Positions 41,641-50,961 of a stretch of DNA of 64,000 nt are shown piece by piece. The stretch is taken from NCBI GenBank assembly GCA_964652155.1, contig CAZZBK010000011.1, positions 4,842-68,841 of the forward strand, read 5' to 3'. Origin of the DNA: CAZZBK01 sp964652155 (GTDB lineage: Bacteria > Planctomycetota > Planctomycetia > Pirellulales > PNKZ01). Numbering within the stretch: position 1 is the first letter of the stretch; each line of letters begins with the position of its first letter. The translations under genes were made by a program, and so were the position numbers. The notes under the pieces were generated by a model. That model worked only from the letters and a program-made list of their open reading frames with translations. It was not told where the DNA came from and did no database searches.

Positions 41641-43071
41641 ATGAATCGCGACCCCCGCATCGTGTTCCCCGTTCAGTTCTTGGCCGGCGTGCTGGCGTCG
41701 TCGTTCCTGAGCTTGGTTCCCACGATGGCGGTCTGCCAGGACGAGGCCAAAGGTTCCAACGGCGGATTGCTGCAAAACGTCTTCAACCAAGGCAAATCGC
41801 TCTTTACTGTCTCACCGAACAAGGCCCGCGAGTGGGAGGAAAAAGGGATCCACGCGCAAGCGGCGCAAGCGCATGAGAAAGCACTGGGAGGCGCGTTGGG
41901 CCTGCGGAAGGAGACACCTGAAGAGAAGTCGCAAGGCGACAAAAATCAAGCCGAATGGAAGGCGCGGCGAGATGCCAGGATCGCCGAGCAGAAGGCCGAG
42001 CAAAAGGCCAAGGACGAGTTCTTCGATCAATCGATCAAGGCCCTGGATGGGTTCTTCAAGCAGGCGGACAACACAAAAGCTAATCTCGCCTACAACGAAC
42101 TTTTATTACAACACAAAGCAATGACCGTCATAGAAAAACGAGTCGAAGGGCATCTCGATGAACTCGGGGTGGAAGACGATGCCACGAGGAAGGAAATCAT
42201 TGCGGAAGCGAAGGACAAAGCTCCTGAAATCTTGGACCTAGCCCGACCCTCTATCGACGGAAATAGAGAGGCGACGCCAGAGGAAAGGAAGGCGGTGGCT
42301 AGTCTCTTCGAGGATATTAATAAACGGGTTACGGAGCGTGTGGAATCCAAGCCGCTGGAGAACGCGACCCCCGCGTCCAAGCCACAAACCACCCCATCCG
42401 CCCCCCAGCCACCGTCCGCGCCGGCCAGGACTCCGGAAGATGAAGAAGCCGATCGGAGGGTGCAGGAAATGGTGACATTAGCTCAGGAAGCCCTGGCGAA
42501 CATAAAAAAACGAGAGGCCTTTGTCGAGGCGGTTGCGAGTGAGACCGATAAGGATCCGCCGAAAGATCCACCCAAGGCTAAAGATCCGCTGAAACCGCCG
42601 GAAACACCGCCAGGGCAGCAGCGCGAAGTGACCGACAGCGAATTTAATGAGCTGATGCGCGATCTGGTCAACAGCCTGGAAAACAAGCCGAGCCAAGGAC
42701 TACGTCCCTTGGAAGGTCTGACCCAGGAAGAGTTGGCGGAATTGCGACGGCGCGCCCGTGCGAATTCTTCTGCCCAGTCTACCGCTCTCGGCAAGCCAAC
42801 CGATCTTGGGGCGCCATCGCAGGCCACGAACGAGGAATACCGCCGCCGAGCACAGGGACTCCTCGCCGCCAAGGACGAGAAGGACCGCCTAGCACAACGC
42901 TACCTCGATCTGGCGTCGGAACTCGATGGCGGATTGCGTCAAAAAGAGGCGTGGGAGGCCTATCAACGAAGCTTGGCGAATTACAATCGCTTAAAAGCCG
43001 CCTGGGAAGCAGCCAATCCGGTCTGCCCTAAATGCGGTAATCGGCATCCGCCAGACTGGCATCCACTATAA
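41641..43071 (+). CDS. Exported coiled-coil protein with terminal CxxC zinc-knuckle, unknown function
   Basis: A 476-aa protein. A signal peptide is at about residues 1-32. The remainder is charged, Lys/Glu/Gln-rich helix (about 65-250 probably coiled coil), a Pro-rich linker (about 245-270 and again about 305-325), and a second helical stretch. It ends in CPKCGNRHPPDWHPL, a CxxC...H...H pattern that may bind zinc. The codon use is less GC-rich than in flanking genes, suggesting different ancestry. No family recognised. The gene lies between two Sel1-repeat protein genes with gaps of 29 and 49 bases, so it is likely expressed and acts with them. Confidence 0.75.
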   Translation: MNRDPRIVFPVQFLAGVLASSFLSLVPTMAVCQDEAKGSNGGLLQNVFNQGKSLFTVSPNKAREWEEKGIHAQAAQAHEKALGGALGLRKETPEEKSQGDKNQAEWKARRDARIAEQKAEQKAKDEFFDQSIKALDGFFKQADNTKANLAYNELLLQHKAMTVIEKRVEGHLDELGVEDDATRKEIIAEAKDKAPEILDLARPSIDGNREATPEERKAVASLFEDINKRVTERVESKPLENATPASKPQTTPSAPQPPSAPARTPEDEEADRRVQEMVTLAQEALANIKKREAFVEAVASETDKDPPKDPPKAKDPLKPPETPPGQQREVTDSEFNELMRDLVNSLENKPSQGLRPLEGLTQEELAELRRRARANSSAQSTALGKPTDLGAPSQATNEEYRRRAQGLLAAKDEKDRLAQRYLDLASELDGGLRQKEAWEAYQRSLANYNRLKAAWEAANPVCPKCGNRHPPDWHPL

Positions 43072-43120
43072 TCGTTGGCCATCCAACTCAACATTGATTG
43101 TTCCACTGAAGGTGTCCATC

Positions 43121-45097
43121 ATGCGATGGCAAACAGTTTCCCTGCTTGCTTGGCTGTTGGGATGCGGTCACTGCTTCAACACGCACGAGGCACGGCTCCT
43201 GGCGGCCGAACCGACGGTACAATCCTCGCAGCCACGTGAGCGCAAAGGTTCGGTTGTCGCCGCTGTTGAACGGTCTCTCCAGATTCAGCTCGACTCGACC
43301 GTGGGCGTTGCCGTGGGAGACAAGGTAGAAGTCTTGGTTGTCATTCCGGGCTTGGACGAGCTGGCGCTGGTCGCCAGTGGAAAGGTCAGCGCGATCCGGG
43401 CGGACGGCGTGACCGCGACCATCGAGACTTCCACGGGCACGGTCGCGGTGGGGCAGCAAGCGCGGATCTTCACGACACTTCCCATGGTCACTGCTCCGCG
43501 TCCAGAAGTGGATCGGAGTAAGCGGGCTTACCTAGGAGTGCGCATAGCCAATGCCACGCTCGAAGATGCGCGCCGCGCCGGGTTGTCCGAGGCCCTGGGC
43601 GTGGTGATTCAAACGACCATCCCGCAAAGCCCGGCCAAGCAATCCGACCTGCAAGCCAACGACATCGTCCTCAAGATCGACAGCGAGTTGACACCGAACG
43701 TCGCTGCTTTCTTAAAGGTTGTGGAGGCACGGAAGCCCGGAGATCGAGTGACCTTGGTCATCGCTCGCGGAACAAAACATTACAAGCTGGACGTAGTAAT
43801 GGGCGAGGATCCGGGGGAAGCGACCTACTTGAGCCTCGCAAAGCAGGGCGCGGAAGAAGGGGATGTCGTCATGATGGAGCTGCTCGGCGATTGCTACTAC
43901 CGAGGCATGCATGTCACACAAAACAAGGGTACGGCTGCGCAGTGGTATCGCCGCGCTGCGGAACAGGGCCACGCGCCAAGCCAAACCTGTCTGGGCACTC
44001 TCTATGAGAACGGGGAAGGCGTTACCAAGAATTTAACCGAGGCATACAAATGGTATCTCATGGCGGCCGAGCAGGGCAACACCAAGGGCCAGTACTACGC
44101 AGGCGTTTGCCTCGCGGATGGCAAAGGGACGAGCCTCGATGACCAGGCAGCTGTCAAGTGGTTCCAATTAGCGGCCAACGCAGGGTTTCCCAACGCGCAG
44201 AATTTCCTTGGTACGATGTACCAGCAAGGCCGCGGTGTCGTCAAAGACGAGGCAGCGGCGGCCCGTTGGTATCGCTTGGCCGCCGATCAAGGCGACGCGT
44301 GGGGGCTGGTCAACCTGGGCCACCTGTACGAAGAAGGTCGCGTAGTGCCGCAAAGCTCGGCGCAAGCCGCTGCTCTGTTCCAGCAGGCCGCCGAGAAGGG
44401 ACAGCTCGATGCACAGCGCACGCTGGGTATCTGGTATCAGACCGGACACGGCGTCCAGCAGGATTACGCGCAGTCGGTCAAGTGGAGCCAGCAAGCGGCC
44501 GATCGCAACGATGCCATCGCGCAATTTTACCTCGGAATCGCCTATGACAATGGCTGGGGCGTGGCGGAAAACAAGCAGACCGCGTTTCAGTGGTATCGCA
44601 AAGCGGCAGACCAGAAACTTCCTTCGGGCCAATACAATGTGGGCGCCTGTTACGCAGACGGTGTTGGGGTCACTCGCGACGACCGATCGGCAATCGAATG
44701 GTTTCGCAAAGCCGCTGATCAAGGATCTCCCGAAGCGCAAGTCCGCCTAGGCTTTATGTACGCGAAAGGTCTCGGCGTAACCAAGAATGAAGAGCAAGCC
44801 GTCGAATGCTTTCACAAGGCCGCCAAGCAAGGCTTAGCTATCGGGCAAGCTAATTTGGGTATCATGATCCTGCGCGGCGCCGGCGTCCAGCGGGATTACG
44901 CCGTGGCGATGGATTGGTTTCGCCTGGCCGAAGCGCAAGGTAACGCCGAAGCCATCGTCAACATCGGCGTAATGTACGAGAACGGTTGGGGAGTGCCCCA
45001 AAATCGCACCGAGGCCATCGCGTATTACCTTAAAGCCTCCGACCTGGGCGACGCGTTCGCCAAGCAGTGCCTGCGAAAACTGGGCATCCAGCCATGA
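43121..45097 (+). CDS. Exported PDZ plus Sel1-repeat protein
   Basis: A 658-aa protein. A signal peptide is at about residues 1-26. A beta-rich region follows (about 40-125), then a PDZ domain (about 133-227: YLGVRI carboxylate loop, SPAKQSDLQANDIVLKI), then eleven tandem Sel1 repeats of 36 residues (about 247-645). PDZ binds C-terminal peptides and Sel1 solenoids bind proteins, so it is a double adaptor in the envelope. ATG 43121 has GAAGG seven bases before it. It is the third gene of the Sel1 unit. Repeats are 108-bp but diverged in DNA, arguing that they are old and selected. Confidence 0.87.
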   Translation: MRWQTVSLLAWLLGCGHCFNTHEARLLAAEPTVQSSQPRERKGSVVAAVERSLQIQLDSTVGVAVGDKVEVLVVIPGLDELALVASGKVSAIRADGVTATIETSTGTVAVGQQARIFTTLPMVTAPRPEVDRSKRAYLGVRIANATLEDARRAGLSEALGVVIQTTIPQSPAKQSDLQANDIVLKIDSELTPNVAAFLKVVEARKPGDRVTLVIARGTKHYKLDVVMGEDPGEATYLSLAKQGAEEGDVVMMELLGDCYYRGMHVTQNKGTAAQWYRRAAEQGHAPSQTCLGTLYENGEGVTKNLTEAYKWYLMAAEQGNTKGQYYAGVCLADGKGTSLDDQAAVKWFQLAANAGFPNAQNFLGTMYQQGRGVVKDEAAAARWYRLAADQGDAWGLVNLGHLYEEGRVVPQSSAQAAALFQQAAEKGQLDAQRTLGIWYQTGHGVQQDYAQSVKWSQQAADRNDAIAQFYLGIAYDNGWGVAENKQTAFQWYRKAADQKLPSGQYNVGACYADGVGVTRDDRSAIEWFRKAADQGSPEAQVRLGFMYAKGLGVTKNEEQAVECFHKAAKQGLAIGQANLGIMILRGAGVQRDYAVAMDWFRLAEAQGNAEAIVNIGVMYENGWGVPQNRTEAIAYYLKASDLGDAFAKQCLRKLGIQP

Positions 45098-45213
45098 GCG
45101 CTGGCGAAGGAGCAGAAGGAAAAAAGTACCGCTGATGAACTCGGATCAACAACGTCGAGGAGGGATGTCAGAGCATGGCTACCATTCTTTTCTCCCCACT
45201 CTGGTCTCCCCTC

Positions 45214-45927
45214 TCACCTAACCAACTCTTTCATCTCGCGAACCGCCTGCTGAAAGCCGACCATCACAGAGCGGGCGACAATGCTGTGGCCGATGTTCAA
45301 CTCGCACATCTGTGGAATCTGAGCGATCGGTAGCACATTGCGGTAGGTGAGCCCGTGTCCGGCGTGGAGCACCATGCGGCTGTCGACAATCAATTTGGCG
45401 GCTTGCGTCAACTTGACAAGTTCGGCATTCCGCGGGGCACCGTCCTTGGCCAAGGCGTATTGTCCGGTATGCAGCTCGACAGCGTCGGCACCGGTGGCCG
45501 CGCCGGCCTCGATCTGAGCCGCATCGGCATCGAGAAACAGGCTCACGACAATGCCCGACGCTTGGAGCTTTTTCACCGCGACAGCGACGCGCGCTTGTTG
45601 GCCGACGACGTCGAGCCCCCCCTCGGTTGTGACCTCGGCGCGGTTTTCTGGCACCAGCGTGGCCTGATCGGGCTTGGTTGCCAGGGCGATGTTGATCACA
45701 TCGTCACTGAGTGCCAGCTCCAAGTTGAGTTTGACCGTCACGGTCTCGCGCAGCAGCCGCAAGTCGCGATCCTGGATGTGTCGGCGATCCTCGCGCAAAT
45801 GCACGGTGATGCCGTCGGCCCCGCCCAACTCGGCCAGCGCGGCTGCCCAAATCGGGTCAGGCTCAACCGTCCGCCGGGCCTGACGAACGGTCGCCACGTG
45901 ATCGATATTGACGCCTAATTGAGCCAT
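45214..45927 (-). CDS. pdxJ: Pyridoxine 5'-phosphate synthase
   Basis: A 237-aa protein of normal PdxJ length that forms the pyridine ring of vitamin B6 from 1-deoxyxylulose-5-phosphate and 3-amino-1-hydroxyacetone phosphate. Conserved blocks are [41 protein letters not shown] and a closing [14 protein letters not shown]. The call is unambiguous. It stands alone, convergent with the PDZ/Sel1 gene at 43121 and divergent from the small DUF2065-like gene. Confidence 0.97.
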   Translation of the reverse strand: MAQLGVNIDHVATVRQARRTVEPDPIWAAALAELGGADGITVHLREDRRHIQDRDLRLLRETVTVKLNLELALSDDVINIALATKPDQATLVPENRAEVTTEGGLDVVGQQARVAVAVKKLQASGIVVSLFLDADAAQIEAGAATGADAVELHTGQYALAKDGAPRNAELVKLTQAAKLIVDSRMVLHAGHGLTYRNVLPIAQIPQMCELNIGHSIVARSVMVGFQQAVREMKELVR

Positions 45928-46043
45928 CGGAGAATGAAGCTGAAATCAAGAACAAATTGCCACGCCACGCATCAAGAGCCGAGTTGCTCGACGAGCCGAG
46001 ATTATAACGGTTCGAGGACGCGTCACAAGCAAGGGACTCAACC

Positions 46044-46226
46044 ATGACGCCGTGGATCACCCTAGCGGCCCTGTCGCTGCTGTTGGTCGAGGGCTTCGCG
46101 CTGTCGGTCTTTCCGCACCAGGTCAAACGACTGCTCGAAGACGCCGAGCCGAGCATGCTCCAGATTCTCGGCCTCGTCGAGACGGTCATCGCCACCGGTC
46201 TGATCGTAGGGCTTATGCTGAACTGA
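46044..46226 (+). CDS. Small DUF2065 (YjeT)-like membrane protein
   Basis: A 60-aa protein with two hydrophobic helices (about residues 3-23 and 40-59) joined by a short basic loop with VFPHQVKRLLE. The arrangement of the LLVEGF start, P-H/R-rich loop and ILGLVE second helix resembles DUF2065/YjeT. Its role is unknown; the Escherichia coli relative is near hflC. AAGG lies about nine bases before ATG 46044. It is followed 120 bases later by another small gene. Confidence 0.65.
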   Translation: MTPWITLAALSLLLVEGFALSVFPHQVKRLLEDAEPSMLQILGLVETVIATGLIVGLMLN

Positions 46227-46346
46227 GCCCGTGCAGCCAACCGTGGACCCGCTCGTTTTTCGGCATTATTTTCCTGGCACGTGCACGAATCTGACCTAGA
46301 TTTGAGATGGGTCTCGTGTGTCCTCGACTCCTCTGACGACTCAACC

Positions 46347-46679
46347 ATGAAGATGCAAGAACTGGCGGCGGCGATCGAACGGCTCCAGCCCGAGGCCGCG
46401 CCACGCGACGTGGCGCGGCTGTGTCTGCTGCTGGCCAACGCCGTCGACGACCTCGACGCGCTCGAAGACGACTCGCGGCTCACCGATTGCTGGAAGCAAA
46501 CCGGTTGGCGCTTGCAGCAGGCCAGCGATCAGCACGCGGCCATGACCGAAGAACTCGAACAACTCGCGGCCGAAACGCCCGAGTCCCTCGACGAACAGCA
46601 AATTTGGGTCCTGGTTCGGGCCATCAAGGTCCAGAGCCGCGTGTTGCAAATGTATCTCGGCCCCGGCTTGGCCGTCTGA
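46347..46679 (+). CDS. Small helical protein, unknown function
   Basis: A 110-aa acidic, mainly helical protein without cysteine-rich or membrane features. Leu-rich amphipathic segments run from about 4-50 and 65-105, so a helical bundle or small coiled coil is expected. ATG 46347 is used; no strong ribosome-binding site is seen. It is downstream of the DUF2065-like gene on the same strand. No family is recognised and no partner is indicated. Confidence 0.55.
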   Translation: MKMQELAAAIERLQPEAAPRDVARLCLLLANAVDDLDALEDDSRLTDCWKQTGWRLQQASDQHAAMTEELEQLAAETPESLDEQQIWVLVRAIKVQSRVLQMYLGPGLAV

Positions 46680-46756
46680 CTCGCCGTCGCTTTACGATCG
46701 CCCCATATACAACAGCTTCGTTAGCAGCCCTCACTGAGCCGCGCGAAGGCGGAAGT

Positions 46757-46961
46757 CGTTGCCACAAAGATCACAAAGCGGCACAAAACGGAGGAGCCGT
46801 GAGTTGCAACCTCCGTGCGAATCGAGCACGAACCGATCAGCAACTTCGGAATACATTTACGGCGCCTCAAAGAATCCTTTCCGCTCCGTCATCAACTCAT
46901 TCGACAGTCCTATCGGTCCAGTTGTCATTTTGCGTCGCTTTGCGTTCTTTGCGGCCACTTC
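46757..46961. repeat. Long inverted-repeat element (MITE-like)
   Basis: Two arms of about 35 bases, at 46757-46790 (GTTGCCACAAAGATCACAAA and onward) and 46924-46961 (ending TTTGCGTTCTTTGCGGCCAC), are imperfect reverse complements. Both carry spaced CAAAG/CTTTG triplets. The inner 130 bases have no coding frame. It lies in a 366-bp gene-free stretch (46680-47045). Confidence 0.65.
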
Positions 46962-46993
46962 CTGATTGGACTAGAGTGCTCAGAACAGCGTGA

Positions 46994-47037
46994 GTCATGC
47001 CGAGCGCGAACGACGCGGCCCGCGCTCGGCACATGAC
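46994..47037 (-). terminator. Strong hairpin just downstream of the DUF1559 gene
   Basis: GTCATGCCGAGCGCG (46994-47008) pairs with the segment ending CATGAC (47021-47037) in a 15-bp stem with a two-base bulge. It starts nine bases after the stop of the minus-strand DUF1559 gene. No T-run follows on that strand, so it may protect the 3' end or act as a Rho-assisted or intrinsic-like terminator. Confidence 0.5.
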
Positions 47038-47045
47038 CCGTACGA

Positions 47046-48254
47046 CTAACGCTGGATCCACTCCGGATCGATCGTCGGGCTATAGTTCGTGTAACCCGCA
47101 ATCGCTCCGCTGCTGTTGCCGCTCGAAGTCGTGCCGGGCAATTTGGCTTTAACGCCGTCGGGGGTCATCATCAGACAGTAGACGTAATAGTCGATCTGAT
47201 CGCTGAGAAACGTGGCGCGACCGTCACAGAAAACGACATTCACTCCGCCCGGATGATTCGAGGACGGCCGCGCGTAGCCAGCCACGATCGCCGAGGGGGA
47301 CGCGCCGGTCGCGGCCGCCGCGCTACGGTCCGACGACCCCCCCTCGGTGTCCCCCTCGCTTTGACCACCAACGGCGGCCGTGCTCGCCAGGGCATGGAAC
47401 GGGCTGGGATAATTGTTGGATCCGTCGCCGCGACCGACATTGATCCGGTGAGCATCGCTCGTCGGGTTCGCCGTGTACGGAGGCGAGCCCCCCGTGACCC
47501 TTGGCGTATTCACTTGCCAAGTCATGCCCAGGTAACACTCCAGGCTGTCAACATAGTTGCCCGCATCAATGTTCTCGGACATCAGCAACGTGAATTCGAG
47601 ACCGTCCTTCGCGGCAATGTACGCCTCGGAAACGCGCGGCATGCCGGGCGTGTTCGCGTTCCGTTTCGGGCTGTCGCTCCAGTGGTCCATGAAGATGCCG
47701 TTGGCGCGAAAGTCTCGCGCGCCAGGGGTCGTCGCATCGGGCAAGCCCGTGTTCACGACATAGGAGAGCGGCGAGCCGACCATCGTGGCTGGCGGGTTGC
47801 TCGGGCAGAGCAACACCGGAATTGGCACATACACACTGTACGCGGGAGAGACGTTGTCGGCCGTGTTTTTGTCCCCAGCCGTGCTCTTGTTGTTATCCGA
47901 GTTGCTCGTGTTCGCCGGAGAGCGAAGCTGATCGTACTGCGTGCGTCGGTCCAACTCGGGTAACAGTTCGATGACCCAACTCGCGCCGCGGCTGGCATGG
48001 TAGACGCGGTCTTGATACCCCGATCCGTCTTTCATTTGCACATAGTTCACATAGCCCGGATAGCCTTGGTACTTGGACTCATGACTTTTCATGGCGATGG
48101 CCAGCTGCCGCATGTTGTTCATGCAATTGTTTTGACGAGCCTTTTCTAGCATCATCTGGGCGGCTGGAATCAGCATCATGGCGAGCATGCCGATAATGGC
48201 GATCACGACGAGCAACTCGATGAGCGTAAAACCGCGTTGTGTACGTGCAGACAT
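47046..48254 (-). CDS. DUF1559 prepilin-like protein (H-X9-DG)
   Basis: A 402-aa protein of a planctomycete-hallmark family. The N-terminus is a type IV pilin-like signal: RGFTLIELLVVIAIIGML (7-24), with prepilin peptidase cleavage expected after Gly8 and Glu13 at the fifth mature position. After the long helix, a globular domain with the ARQNNCMNNMRQL conserved segment follows. The H-X9-DG motif is HPGGVNVVFCDGRA near residue 345. It is probably assembled or exported by a type II-secretion or type IV pilus-like system; the function is unknown. A strong ribosome-binding site GAGGAGG precedes ATG 48254. Confidence 0.95.
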   Translation of the reverse strand: MSARTQRGFTLIELLVVIAIIGMLAMMLIPAAQMMLEKARQNNCMNNMRQLAIAMKSHESKYQGYPGYVNYVQMKDGSGYQDRVYHASRGASWVIELLPELDRRTQYDQLRSPANTSNSDNNKSTAGDKNTADNVSPAYSVYVPIPVLLCPSNPPATMVGSPLSYVVNTGLPDATTPGARDFRANGIFMDHWSDSPKRNANTPGMPRVSEAYIAAKDGLEFTLLMSENIDAGNYVDSLECYLGMTWQVNTPRVTGGSPPYTANPTSDAHRINVGRGDGSNNYPSPFHALASTAAVGGQSEGDTEGGSSDRSAAAATGASPSAIVAGYARPSSNHPGGVNVVFCDGRATFLSDQIDYYVYCLMMTPDGVKAKLPGTTSSGNSSGAIAGYTNYSPTIDPEWIQR

Positions 48255-48866
48255 GGGAACCTCCTCAGCAACAAGCTAGTAAGCACCCCTGCTGATCTAG
48301 CCCAAGGAAGTCGATCCGGCGAACGATGTTGCCGACGTCACATGACCTACGGCGGATGCGCGCAGCCGAGCGCTGATGGCATGGCGATGCATGAGACTGT
48401 GAGTGGTGCGTGACGAGTGTTCGTCACGAGCGTCCGAGCGACAAATCGCATGGCACGATAAGATGGTCGACAAGGCCCCTGTCGACGTACTGCTCTATGT
48501 CGGATATTATCGATCGTTCCCCCTGATCGCAAGCAGATTATTTCGAGTTTTTTTGAGCCGGTGTCTCCGCTCCTTTCTCTTCGCGTCATCGAGAGAAGCG
48601 AATCTTGATCGTGGCTCGCTGGAGCGGCCCTGCGAGAGATTGATGGCCAAAAACTGTATCTGTTTTCACCGGTTTATTGGCGACTGCACCGGAATCTGCA
48701 CCGTCGTTCTGGCCACGACGCGATTTTCTCGCTATCTTCGGGGGCGTTCTCTAGTTTCCGCCACTCCTGGGCCAACGCAGTGCGTGCTAGGATTGCCAGA
48801 CCGCCGGCGATTCGCTCGCCTGTCGGTTCCTGCTTGCAGCAGCTCGACGTCACGGATGACCTTGCG
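48255..48866. other. Gene-free divergent region with small hairpins
   Basis: 612 bases between the divergent DUF1559 and helicase genes. No convincing coding frame. Two short perfect hairpins are visible: GTGACGA-gtgt-TCGTCAC (48410-48427) and GTCGACA-N7-TGTCGAC (48466-48486). A locally AT-rich part at 48530-48560 might hold a promoter; none can be assigned. Confidence 0.5.
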
Positions 48867-50933
48867 ATGAAGCCCGATCTGAACAGTGCCCAATTCGATG
48901 CCGTCCATACGCTCAGCGGCCCGCTGCTGGTCTTGGCCGGCGCAGGAACGGGCAAAACGCGCGTCGTAACCTTCCGCATCGCCGAGTTGATCCGTACGGG
49001 CATCGAGCCCGGCAAGATTCTGGCCGTCACCTTCACCAACAAGGCCGCCAAGGAAATGCAGCAGCGGGCCGCCGCGCTGCTGGGCAAACGACTGCCGCAG
49101 AAGCCCGAGATCTCGACCTTCCACTCGCTGTGCGTCCGCGTGTTGCGGCGGAACATCAAGCGGCTCGGCTATCCCGAGCAATTTGCGATCTACGATCGCG
49201 GCGATCAGGAGAGCACGGCCCGGTCGGCGCTGCGCGACATCAAGGTGCCCGACACGGTCATGCGGCCGGGCGACCTGGTGAACCAGATCAGCCGCTGGAA
49301 GACGGCGTCGATCAAGCCGGGCGAGGCGGCGGCCATCGCGCAGACCGACAAAGAGCACCTCGCGGCGATGGCCTACCGACGCTATCAACAATCACTCAAG
49401 AACGCCGGCGCGGTCGACTTTGACGATCTGCTCCTATGCACCGAGGAGTTGTTTGGCAATTTCGCCGACGTGCGGCAGAGCGAGGCGCGGCGGTTCCGAC
49501 ATTTGCTCGTCGACGAATACCAAGACACAAACGGTTCGCAATACCGGATCATCAAGGCCCTGGCCGGCGAGCATCGCAATCTGTGCGTGGTGGGAGACGA
49601 CGATCAGTCGATCTACGGCTGGCGTGGCGCCGAGGTGACGCACATCTTGCAATTCAAACGTGACTGGCCCGACGCGAAAGTGGTCCGTCTCGAAGAAAAC
49701 TATCGCTCGACCGAGGCGATCATCACGCTGGCCAACAGCCTGATCCGCTGCAATCGCAATCGGCACGACAAAATTTTGCGCGCCGGTCGACGCGGCGGCG
49801 AAGAGCCGCGCATCCTGCAATTTCCTGACGAGACCAACGAAGCCAAGGGGGTCGTCGAGGAGATCCGGCATCAAATCTTCAACCGGCTTGCCGAGCCCCG
49901 CGACTTTGCCATTCTGTTTCGCACCAACGAGCAGCCCCGGGCGTTCGAGACCGAACTGCGACGCGCCAAACTCCCCTACACGCTCATTGGCGGCATGTCG
50001 TTCTTCGATCGCAAGGAAGTGCGGGATGTGCTGGCCTACGTCAAGGTGCTCGCGCAGCCGCTCGATGAAGTGTCGCTGCTGCGGATCATCAACACGCCGC
50101 CGCGAGGCATCGGCCCCAAGGCGGTCGAGAACCTGATGGCCGAGGCCGTCGCCGCGAGTTGCTCGGTCTGTGCCGTCTTGCCGCAAGCCCAGCAACTGAA
50201 GTCACTCCCCCCCGCGGCCTTGGCCGGGGTCGACAAACTGCATCGCTTGCTCGACGAGCACCGTCGCCGCGCCGAGCACGAGTCGCTCACGACGGTCGTG
50301 ACCGACCTGGTGCACACGATCGGCTATCAGAACGAGATCAACCGATTGTACCCTGATCCGAACGATCAGCAGGCCCGTTGGGACGCAGTCGAAGAAGTGA
50401 TCAATGCCTTGGCCAACTACGAAAAGCGAAACCCCGAGGGGACCCTGGGCGGTTTTCTCGAAGACGTCGCCCTGAGCGGGCGCGACGAGGGTGACGACAA
50501 GGAAGAGCAACTCGCCCGCAACGCCATCGCGCTGATGACCATGCACAGCGCCAAGGGACTCGAGTTCTCGCAGGTCTACTTGGTGGGCCTGGAAGAAGGC
50601 CTGCTGCCGCATCATCGCTCGGTGGCGGCCGACGGGCCGGCGATCGACGAGGAACGGCGGCTCTGCTACGTGGGCGTGACCCGCGCGATGAATCGGCTCA
50701 CATTGTCGCTGGCCCTGACGCGGATGAAGTGGGGCAAGCCGCGCAACACGATCGCCAGCCGATTTTTGTTCGAGATGCTCGGCAAGGCCGGCAGTCCGCA
50801 AGCGCTCAAGGCCCTGGAGACCGTGCAGGCCGAGTTTGCACCCGCGCGATCGGGCGGCAAGCCCTCGGCCGTCAAAAAGCCAACCCAGGTCAAGTCGCGC
50901 GCCGCCGCCAAGCCACCGCGGCGCGGACGATAA
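48867..50933 (+). CDS. UvrD/Rep-family superfamily 1 DNA helicase
   Basis: A 688-aa 3'-5' helicase. Motif I AGAGTGKT is at 24-31. TFTNKAAKEM is motif Ia and LLVDEYQDTN is motif II. GDDDQSIYGWRGA is motif III, EENYRST motif IV, and MTMHSAKGLEF and YVGVTRA are motifs V and VI. The length and short C-terminus fit Rep more than UvrD, but PcrA-type function cannot be excluded. It acts in replication restart or repair. ATG 48867 gives the normal N-terminus LNSAQFDAV. A basic tail (VKKPTQVKSRAAAKPPRRGR) ends the protein. It is followed 28 bases later by an ion channel gene. Confidence 0.95.
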   Translation: MKPDLNSAQFDAVHTLSGPLLVLAGAGTGKTRVVTFRIAELIRTGIEPGKILAVTFTNKAAKEMQQRAAALLGKRLPQKPEISTFHSLCVRVLRRNIKRLGYPEQFAIYDRGDQESTARSALRDIKVPDTVMRPGDLVNQISRWKTASIKPGEAAAIAQTDKEHLAAMAYRRYQQSLKNAGAVDFDDLLLCTEELFGNFADVRQSEARRFRHLLVDEYQDTNGSQYRIIKALAGEHRNLCVVGDDDQSIYGWRGAEVTHILQFKRDWPDAKVVRLEENYRSTEAIITLANSLIRCNRNRHDKILRAGRRGGEEPRILQFPDETNEAKGVVEEIRHQIFNRLAEPRDFAILFRTNEQPRAFETELRRAKLPYTLIGGMSFFDRKEVRDVLAYVKVLAQPLDEVSLLRIINTPPRGIGPKAVENLMAEAVAASCSVCAVLPQAQQLKSLPPAALAGVDKLHRLLDEHRRRAEHESLTTVVTDLVHTIGYQNEINRLYPDPNDQQARWDAVEEVINALANYEKRNPEGTLGGFLEDVALSGRDEGDDKEEQLARNAIALMTMHSAKGLEFSQVYLVGLEEGLLPHHRSVAADGPAIDEERRLCYVGVTRAMNRLTLSLALTRMKWGKPRNTIASRFLFEMLGKAGSPQALKALETVQAEFAPARSGGKPSAVKKPTQVKSRAAAKPPRRGR

Positions 50934-50961
50934 CGCGGCCCTCGGGTCAAGGAGCGCAACG

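Noticed and set aside
43860..45060. Tandem DNA repeat in the PDZ/Sel1 gene
   Set aside because: The 108-bp periodicity comes from Sel1 protein repeats with diverged DNA, not from a recent tandem array.
48403..48870. 155-codon plus-strand frame in the gap before the helicase gene
   Set aside because: No ribosome-binding site, no recognisable fold, odd Cys/Arg composition, and it crosses two hairpins; treated as non-coding.
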